Shown: positions 23,316 to 27,967 of the stretch, one piece after another | Layout of the letters: each line of letters starts with the position of its first letter | How positions within the stretch are numbered: position 1 is the first letter of the stretch | NCBI GenBank assembly: GCA_900751755.1 | Contig: CAADSP010000091.1 | Coordinates: 1 to 27,967 of the forward strand | DNA length: 27,967 bases | Direction: 5' to 3' | Source: an uncultured Collinsella sp. | GTDB taxonomy: Bacteria; Actinomycetota; Coriobacteriia; Coriobacteriales; Coriobacteriaceae | Program-made: the position numbers and the translations under genes | The notes under the pieces: generated by a model | Told to the model about the DNA's origin: nothing | Databases searched by the model: none | Seen by the model: the letters and a program-made list of their open reading frames with translations, nothing else

Positions 23316-24283
23316 ATGAACGACCGACCTCTCGTCATAGGCAAAGGAACGAAGCAACGCCGCGACAAATACACGTGGCGCTACCGTCACAGCCTCGGCA
23401 AGGATCCGGTCACGGGCAAATACCGCTATTCGCCGTGGCAGACCATACATACCACCAAAAGCCGAGAGGTCGACGCCGCACTCGAAGCCTACAAGGCAGA
23501 ACTCAACAGCGGCACCTACGTCCAAAAATCGAGGGACACCGTCGGCTCGTACGCAAAAAAGCTCCACGACAACCGCGAAGGAACCATCACGCCGCTCGCC
23601 TACTCGACATCCTACTCAATCGAGAACCGGACGCGCACATCACATGCGTGATGCTCATGCTCGACACCGACATGAGAAGGGCAGAAGCCCTCGGGATGAC
23701 GTGGTCCGATGTCTCCGTCGAGAACAGAAGCATCCTCATTGAGCAGCAGTTCGCGGCCGATCGAAGCGTTCGCTCGCCCAAAAGCAAGAAAAGCGTGCGG
23801 AGGATCTCGATAAGCGAGACGCTGACGTCGTATCTCGAATTCTGGAAAAAGGAGCAGGCCCGCGAAATGGAAGCCTTCGGCCTGGAACAAGTCAAAGGCA
23901 CTCCGCTCGTCCACTCATTCGAACGAACGAAAGACAGGCATCCCCAAGTCAACTTCATGGACCTGAATGGGTTTTCGCGCTGGTTCAGAAACTTCAGCGT
24001 CGAGAACGGGTTCGGCAAGTTCGAAGGCGTTCGAACATACCATTATGTGAAGGAAACTGTCGACGGGGAAACGATTTCGAAGCGTTATGAGCATAAAGAG
24101 TGGCTCGAATTGAGGGATTACCTCAGGAAGCATCCCAAGGTTCGCGAGGCGAGGCATATCAGCACATATGAGAGCGAGCACCTTCCTTACGGATATTCGG
24201 GCCTATCGAGCCACACCGCTACTGCCGCTACTGCCCGCTACTGCCCGCTACTGCCCGCCAGCTTCCGAACCAGCGGGCGGTAG
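23316..24283 (+). pseudogene. Tyrosine-type site-specific integrase, internally deleted and truncated
   Basis: ATG 23316 (AAGGA upstream) starts an N-terminal AP2-like arm-binding domain (YTWRYRHSLGKDPVTGKYRYS) up to ITPLAY near 23603, and the frame then closes at 23651. From about 23600 a different frame continues as LLDILLNREPDAHITCVMLMLDT and then MRRAEALGMTW, which carries Arg I of the catalytic domain. About 100 residues of SAM-like core-binding domain are missing between them, an internal out-of-frame deletion. The catalytic part runs to GYSGLSSH around 24215, then dissolves into a short tandem repeat, so the HxxR and the Tyr nucleophile are lost. It cannot be an active recombinase. It lies just inside the tRNA att fragment, as expected for an element end. 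Confidence 0.88.
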
Positions 24284-24596
24284 CAGCACCCCGAACATCT
24301 CGCCGACAGCGCAGAGAGTCGTCGACCTGGCGGCCAAGGCCGACATCGAGGACGTGATGCTGTGCGACCTGCCCGGCGTCCTGTCCTTCCTAGGGCTGCC
24401 ACCTGAGACGGAGATGCCGCCGGGCAACAAGGGGAAGACGAAGCTCAAGAAGCTCTACAGGAAGGTGGCGCCGAACAAGGCATACCACTCCGGCGAGCGC
24501 GCCAAGGATTTGATCTCGCACCTCGACATGGCAGAGATCAGGGCATCGGCGCCCGTCCCGCTCGGAGAGATAGACAGAGCGGTCGTAAGCGGCTGA
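24168..24596 (+). pseudogene. Unrecognised ORF remnant at the integrase breakpoint
   Basis: An open frame of 142 codons. Its first ~40 residues come from the integrase 3' part and the tandem repeat in another frame and are not real protein. From about 24291 the sequence becomes protein-like (ISPTAQRVVDLAAKADIEDV then PGNKGKTKLKKLYRKVAPNK) and ends with TGA before a strong terminator. This suggests the 3' end of a different gene fused to the integrase remnant by deletion. I do not recognise the family, and there is no good ribosome site. Confidence 0.45.
24218..24284. repeat. GCTACTGCCC tandem repeat with an inverted copy
   Basis: GCTACTGCC(C) is repeated four times in a row (24218-24256). 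An inverted copy GCGGGCGGTAGC (24273-24284) pairs with 24247-24258 except for one G-T. It lies exactly where integrase homology ends, so it probably marks a slippage or recombination junction. Confidence 0.75.
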
Positions 24597-24626
24597 TGTA
24601 ACTTCTGACACCCTAGAACTTACATC

Positions 24627-24657
24627 GAGCCCCGATTTTTGAGCTCGGGGCTCTTTT
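24627..24657 (+). terminator. Rho-independent terminator
   Basis: A 9-bp stem GAGCCCCGA (24627-24635) / TCGGGGCTC (24645-24653) is followed by TTTT. It ends whatever transcript crosses the integrase remnant. Just upstream GATGTAA and TTACATC form a second small inverted repeat (about 24595-24626). Confidence 0.85.
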
Positions 24658-24682
24658 CGTCTAGATTGGGGACGCATGGCCG

Positions 24683-24806
24683 GACGAAAACAATTTGCGT
24701 CTGGTAATAAGCGTACGAAAGCGCAATTTACGTCTTAATTCCGTACGCAAATCAAGACGAAAATCGTTTACGTCTGCTTTAAATCCGTACGAAAACGGTT
24801 TTCGTC
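24683..24806. repeat. Array of four ~20-bp palindromes of type ACGAAA...TTTCGT
   Basis: Imperfect palindromes lie at 24683-24701, 24715-24733, 24756-24774 and 24789-24805 (the last, ACGAAAACGGTTTTCGT, is perfect apart from its centre). The linkers also repeat: TTTnCGTCT, 8-10 bases, then C/GGTACGnAAA occurs three times. It starts 26 bases after the terminator and ends 21 bases before the 3' end of the AAA+ ATPase gene. The small frames across it look like translated repeat, not genes. Confidence 0.75.
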
Positions 24807-24826
24807 TTGCAGGGCAGTTGCCGTTT

Positions 24827-25918
24827 CTACAGTTCAACTTCCAGTTCGGCTTTGTGCTCGTAGAGGTAGTCGCGCATGTAGGGGATGGCAAATGAGACCT
24901 TGCCGTACGAGGGAGCCTCGATAATCGATTCTCTTAACAGGCGGCTGCGGACGGAACTCACCTGTTGAGGCGTTTTGTTTAGGGCATCGGCAACCATGCT
25001 GGTCGAGCTCGTCTGCCCCAAAGACGCCATGCTCAGCAGATAAGCGATGCACGTGGGCGGAATGCGCTGCAGCGCGGGCTCAATCACCATGGCGCAGAAG
25101 CGTTCGCGTGCCGTTGCAATGCCACGCTCGGCTTCTTCTTCTCCAATAATCGCTGTATGTGCACGTCTTGCCAACTGCCATGCGTAGTATCCAACGAGTT
25201 GGATCATGAAAGGATAGCCTTGCGTTGCCTCGGCAAGTTGGCCGGCAATACCTGGCTGCAACTCCATGCCAGACGCTTCAATGGTTTCCTCGAGGGAGTA
25301 CGACACTTCGGTTACTGCCACAGCCTTCAGATCAAAGGGGAGGGCACGGCGCAAAAACGTAAGTGTCTTTCCGTTGATGATGCTTTCAATCATCGAAGGC
25401 AGCCCAGCAAAAACAAAGGCGATATCAAGGTCTTCGCCGATAACCTGCTGAATCGCAATGGAGAGCGTTCGGACCTCATCGAGCTCTGCGTCTTGAACTT
25501 CGTCGAGAGTGATGAGCAGGCCATTTCCATTCTTGGATATTGTCTGTCTCATGGCGTCGCGTAGCGATGGGCCGATTCGCTCAATATCTATGCTGCCGAT
25601 GGATATGCCAGCTACGGTGGGCTCAAATCTGGCGTGTTTGGCCTGGAATTTGGGCTGCAGCTGTTCGAGAATGCGCTGGCAAAGTCCCTCGGTTGCGACC
25701 TCTTCTATGACCGTCCAGCCACGGCTTTGCGCCAAACGTGAGCACTCGTCAAGGAGGACCGTCTTGCCCGTTCCACGGACGCCGGCTATGCGCATTAGGC
25801 GCCCAGGGGCACCAGGCCCGTTGACGAGGCCCTCATTGAATTCTTCGAGCACATCTTCGCGGCCGATAATCGTGGGAGGTGTTTTACCTGCTGTGGGCTT
25901 AAAAGGGTTTGTTTGCAT
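24827..25918 (-). CDS. AAA+ ATPase (ORC/Cdc6-like AAA_16 type) with C-terminal winged helix
   Basis: A 363-residue ATPase. Walker A is GVRGTGKT (46-53) and Walker B is LLITLDEV with D139 and E140; a sensor-like FVFAGLPSM follows. The C-terminal part (~290-350) looks like a winged helix (SSTSMVADALNKTPQQVSSVRSRLL, then IEAPSYGKVSFAIPYMRDYL). This layout occurs in ORC/Cdc6-like and archaeal-type ATPases that are often found in mobile or defence-related contexts. ATG 25918 follows AAAGG; GTG 25927 is a weaker alternative. It stands alone on the minus strand between a palindrome array and a 10-bp tandem repeat. No nuclease or toxin partner is next to it. The function is unknown. Confidence 0.85.
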   Translation of the reverse strand: MQTNPFKPTAGKTPPTIIGREDVLEEFNEGLVNGPGAPGRLMRIAGVRGTGKTVLLDECSRLAQSRGWTVIEEVATEGLCQRILEQLQPKFQAKHARFEPTVAGISIGSIDIERIGPSLRDAMRQTISKNGNGLLITLDEVQDAELDEVRTLSIAIQQVIGEDLDIAFVFAGLPSMIESIINGKTLTFLRRALPFDLKAVAVTEVSYSLEETIEASGMELQPGIAGQLAEATQGYPFMIQLVGYYAWQLARRAHTAIIGEEEAERGIATARERFCAMVIEPALQRIPPTCIAYLLSMASLGQTSSTSMVADALNKTPQQVSSVRSRLLRESIIEAPSYGKVSFAIPYMRDYLYEHKAELEVEL

Positions 25919-25934
25919 GTGAGCCACCTTTGCT

Positions 25935-26000
25935 CAAGATATAGCAAGATATAGCAAAGTATAGCAAGATATAGCAAAGTATAGTGAGATATAGCAAAGT
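25935..26000. repeat. 10-bp tandem repeat upstream of the AAA+ ATPase gene
   Basis: Six consecutive 10-bp units (25941-26000) of the type ATAGCAAGAT / ATAGCAAAGT, plus a partial unit at 25935-25940. Units alternate AAGAT and AAAGT, which on the ATPase strand gives -10-like TATACT hexamers at 25963-25958 and 25983-25978. One unit is one helical turn, so any bound protein would sit on one DNA face. It starts 17 bp upstream of the ATPase start codon. Confidence 0.9.
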
Positions 26001-26029
26001 AAGCGCTACTCGCGGGTTTTGCGGTGGTG

Positions 26030-26710
26030 CTATTTTTCAAATGCCGCGCGGATAAAGCGCTGGGCGAACAGCTTGTTGGCGACGTTGATGACATGGCCCA
26101 GGAACAGTGCCGAGATGGCGGTCGTGACGCCAAAGCCGCCCAGGTTGTACATAAAGATCAGCGACAACGCGAGCGAGGCGGCGACATGTGAGCAGTCAAA
26201 CACGACTTTTACGTCACCAAAGCGGCGTTTAAGCTTTTCGGCAATGACTTGCACCAAGCCGTCGGGCGCGTTGGGGACAACGCCCATGTTGACGACGAGA
26301 CTTACGCCAAATGCGGTGACAGCGAGGGAGAGCAGCATGGTCGCAATCTGTGTGGGGAGTGCCGTGGGATGCAGTGGGTTGACCGCCATGAAGAGGTCGG
26401 TCAAGCCGCCAATCAGCGTTGAGAAGAACAACTCGAGCAGGATGCGCGGCTGGAACTCGCTTCGCAAGATGGCTAATTGCGCCACGATGTAGGCGACGTA
26501 GGTTGCGGTGATCCAAAAGCCGAGCGTCTTACCAGTGAGCATGGATAGGGTTGTGGCAAAGCACGTGAGCGCGGCGACGCCCAGGCCGGATGCCGTCTGG
26601 AGACTCATACCGAGTGCCAGTACTGCAACGCCCACCAGATACATCAGCATTCTGATGACGGTATGGCGCCAGTCGATGTTCTCGCCATGCATGATGATGA
26701 GCGGTCGCAT
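26030..26710 (-). CDS. YczE-like (YitT-related) integral membrane protein
   Basis: A 226-residue protein with about five or six hydrophobic segments. It matches the YczE/DUF6198-like family in pattern: VLALGMSLQTASGLGVAALTCF near the N terminus, then a charged loop and LVVNMGVVPNAPDGLVQVIAEK after the fourth segment. The biochemical function of this family is unknown; some members are next to regulators or transporters. ATG 26710 has GAAAGGA about ten bases upstream. A highly structured leader precedes it, and it is convergent with nothing; the ATPase gene follows on the same strand after 112 bp including the tandem repeat. Confidence 0.78.
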   Translation of the reverse strand: MRPLIIMHGENIDWRHTVIRMLMYLVGVAVLALGMSLQTASGLGVAALTCFATTLSMLTGKTLGFWITATYVAYIVAQLAILRSEFQPRILLELFFSTLIGGLTDLFMAVNPLHPTALPTQIATMLLSLAVTAFGVSLVVNMGVVPNAPDGLVQVIAEKLKRRFGDVKVVFDCSHVAASLALSLIFMYNLGGFGVTTAISALFLGHVINVANKLFAQRFIRAAFEK

Positions 26711-26972
26711 GTTGCTACCCGTCCTTTCGGTTGTGTGAAAAAGCTGACCCGGGCCGGCAAAAGAGGGTTATCGGAGGCACTGCTGCAAAAGCAGAAAAGC
26801 CGGCCCCACGGTCAGTCGTCTAGGAAGTGTCTCGCTGTGCCGGAATGGGACTAAAGGTCCAACGAGACGGGAAGAAAGCAAATGGTATTGCGTGGGCGAT
26901 AAGATGCCAAGATGGTAGGGTGCGTCTTAGCATCCTATTGCCCACGCTCAACGAAATCGGTTTCGTTTGAGC
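26711..26972 (-). ncRNA. Structured leader region of the YczE-like gene, unassigned class
   Basis: Three nested fold units are visible. (1) CTGACC (26744-26749) / GGTCAG (26810-26815) encloses GGCCGGC (26752-26758) / GCCGGCC (26799-26805), with an inner CTGC-AAAA-GCAG hairpin (26783-26794). (2) GTCTCG (26829-26834) / CGAGAC (26863-26868) encloses GGAC (26848-26851) / GTCC (26857-26860). (3) A long 22-bp hairpin spans 26890-26947, followed by GCTCAA.CGAAA / TTTCG.TTTGAGC (26945-26972). A minus-strand -10-like TATACT lies upstream near 26976-26981. It fits no riboswitch class I could recognise. Confidence 0.5.
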
Positions 26973-27019
26973 CTAAGTATACGCACGGGATTTTATTTGC
27001 GAAGAGAAAAACAATAAAA

Positions 27020-27035
27020 AGGTGAACGTTCACCT
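27020..27035. promoter_or_regulatory. Perfect 16-bp pectin-regulon operator near the second GntR gene
   Basis: AGGTGAACGTTCACCT is a perfect palindrome and the best copy in the window. It lies 163 bp upstream of the regulator start at 27198 and about 40 bp upstream of a -10-like box for the divergent YczE-like transcript, so it could control either. Confidence 0.75.
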
Positions 27036-27058
27036 AATCGCAACAACTCGTTGGCTGT

Positions 27059-27125
27059 AGTTGCGGTGGAATAGTTCCTGTTTTTGCTGCTGAAGGCCTT
27101 GAACAGGAACTATTCCACCGCAACT
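27059..27125 (+). repeat. Hairpin repeat GCGGTG family, copy 3
   Basis: The left arm AGTTGCGGTGGAATAGTTCC (continuing CTGTT-like to 27082) and the right arm ending at 27125 form a perfect stem of about 24 bp. It lies between the perfect operator and the GntR gene. The in-frame ATG 27084 falls in its loop, which argues against that start. Confidence 0.85.
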
Positions 27126-27197
27126 TATGAGGGGGCGGGGGATGCGATAGTATTGCATGGTGGTATTCGACTAACCGAGGACTTATCCGAGGGCTTT

Positions 27198-27890
27198 ATG
27201 GAACAGCACCAGCATTATCAGAGCCTGCAAGACCAGGCGTACAACGCATTGCGCTCCAAGATCATCTATGCCGAGCTCAGGCCCGGCACGCGTCTTTCGG
27301 CGATTGGTCTGGAAAAGGAGACGGGAATCGGGCGCACGCCCATTCGCGAATCCTTTGTGCGCCTGCGTGAGCAGGAGCTGGTGGAAACGCGTCCCAAAAG
27401 CGGCACCTACGTCTCTAAGATCAGCATGGAACGCGCCGAAAACGCCTGCTTTTTGCGCGAGAAGCTCGAGAGAAGCGTGCTAATTAAATGCTGTTCGGCC
27501 GCTTCGCCCGAGCAAAAGCAGCGGCTTGAGCAGATTCTTACCGAGTCCGAGTCGCTCGACCATGGCGAAACGCGCCGTTTCTTTGACCTGGATAACCTGT
27601 TCCATGAGACATGTTTTGAGATTGCCGGCCGTCACATGTTGTGGGATTGGATGAAGAGCATCAACACGCATTTTGAGCGATATAACTGGTTGCGTATGGT
27701 GTCGCAGGATCTGGATTGGGAGCCGATTCGTCGGCAGCATCGCCGGATTCTCGAGGCCATTAAGAGGGGCGATACCGATGCGGCGAGTTATCTGGCAGAG
27801 ACGCACTTGCACCTGATGCCCGAGGAGCAGGGCCCGGTTATCGCCTTGCATCCCGACTATTTTGAGCTGTCCAAAGACTCGTTCATCTAA
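27198..27890 (+). CDS. GntR/FCD-family transcriptional regulator
   Basis: A 230-residue regulator. Residues ~1-75 form a GntR winged helix-turn-helix, with YNALRSKIIYAELRPG, recognition region IGRTPIRESFVRLREQELV and wing RPKSGTYVSKI. The FCD domain (~85-215) has the metal/ligand residues DNLFHETCFE, RRQHRRILEA and AETHLHLM. ATG 27198 has CGAGGG upstream. The longer frame from 27084 would start inside the hairpin repeat and add residues with no family likeness. The nearest binding-site candidate is the regulon palindrome at 27020-27035, so it could be the pectin-regulon regulator. FCD proteins, however, usually bind sites without an AACGTT centre. Ligand unknown. Confidence 0.86.
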   Translation: MEQHQHYQSLQDQAYNALRSKIIYAELRPGTRLSAIGLEKETGIGRTPIRESFVRLREQELVETRPKSGTYVSKISMERAENACFLREKLERSVLIKCCSAASPEQKQRLEQILTESESLDHGETRRFFDLDNLFHETCFEIAGRHMLWDWMKSINTHFERYNWLRMVSQDLDWEPIRRQHRRILEAIKRGDTDAASYLAETHLHLMPEEQGPVIALHPDYFELSKDSFI

Positions 27891-27904
27891 TCAATCCCCA
27901 TATA

Positions 27905-27967
27905 AGTTGCGGTGAAATAGGGACTGTTTTGCGGCCTAGGTGGCGCAAACAGTCCCTATTTCACCGC
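27905..27967 (+). repeat. Hairpin repeat GCGGTG family, copy 4, cut by the window end
   Basis: AGTTGCGGTGAAATAGGGAC (27905-27924) continues CTGTTTTGCG and pairs with CGCAAACAGTCCCTATTTCA and CCGC at the window end, a stem of about 24 bp with one bulged T. The right arm is cut off at 27967. It lies 15 bp after the GntR stop and may act as its terminator. Confidence 0.85.

Noticed and set aside
24683..24806. Small proteins encoded across the palindrome array (both strands)
   Set aside because: The frames only translate the repeat (Arg/Lys/Phe-rich), and the supposed starts have no ribosome sites.
25935..26000. CRISPR-like array
   Set aside because: Units are 10 bp without spacers and there are no cas genes, so this is a simple tandem repeat.
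26711..26972. Known riboswitch (TPP, FMN, cobalamin, SAM, c-di-GMP, ZTP)
   Set aside because: None of the conserved core sequences of these classes could be found on either strand, so it is left as unassigned structured leader.
27084..27197. Longer N terminus for the second GntR regulator (start at 27084)
   Set aside because: The start would be in the loop of a repeat hairpin, and the extra 38 residues do not resemble the family; ATG 27198 begins a typical GntR domain.

Overview
The window looks like a chromosomal segment of a gut Actinobacterium of the Coriobacteriia, most likely a Collinsella-like organism. This rests on the moderately high GC, the Collinsella-type codon use (many CGT/CGC, GAG and AAG codons) and the type of enzymes present. 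It is inferred from sequence character, not from a database match.

Positions 1-18 kb form an intracellular pectin / galacturonan utilisation locus. After the end of an IS3-family insertion sequence (1-99), a strong candidate promoter with flanking operators drives a GPH-type sugar transporter (405-1964). Next come a cytoplasmic GH28 polygalacturonase, an alpha/beta-hydrolase esterase, a 721-residue fusion of a CE8 pectin methylesterase with a second alpha/beta-hydrolase, and an SGNH esterase. A second promoter with two operators drives a GH105 unsaturated-uronyl hydrolase and a TIM-barrel isomerase/epimerase. Two flavin/Fe-S oxidoreductases (GltD-like; Old Yellow Enzyme / dienoyl-CoA reductase-like) follow. 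On the minus strand lie a DhuI-type RpiB-fold isomerase and a DhuD/KduD-type SDR dehydrogenase, which turn the GH105 product into 2-keto-3-deoxygluconate (KDG). A FadR-type GntR regulator is divergent from a GntP permease and an IlvD/Edd sugar-acid dehydratase. None of the enzymes has a visible signal peptide, so pectic oligomers are probably imported and then de-esterified and cut inside the cell. No pectate lyase, KDG kinase or KDPG aldolase is present here.

A palindrome with consensus AGGTGAACGTTCACCT occurs at eight places, at four loci (upstream of the transporter, GH105, dhuD and the last regulator). It ties these genes into one regulon. Its AACGTT centre looks LacI-type, but no LacI gene is in the window. 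A separate family of ~65-nt hairpins starting (A)GTTGCGGTGAAATA occurs four times between genes, with paired changes in the stems.

Positions 19.4-22.7 kb hold an ArsC-like protein lacking the usual cysteine, a DHA2 multidrug exporter behind a 200-nt leader with a possible leader peptide, a two-CBS-domain protein and a small MGMT-family protein. Codon use looks different from the pectin locus.

Positions 22.9-24.6 kb are the decayed left end of an integrated element: a 45-nt tRNA-Met 3' fragment still followed by its terminator, repeated TTCGACCCA sites, a 13-bp inverted repeat, an internally deleted and truncated tyrosine integrase, and an unrecognised ORF remnant. To the right are an array of ~20-bp palindromes, an AAA+ ATPase with a 10-bp tandem repeat upstream, a YczE-like membrane protein with a structured leader, and a second GntR/FCD regulator. 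The window ends inside a hairpin repeat.
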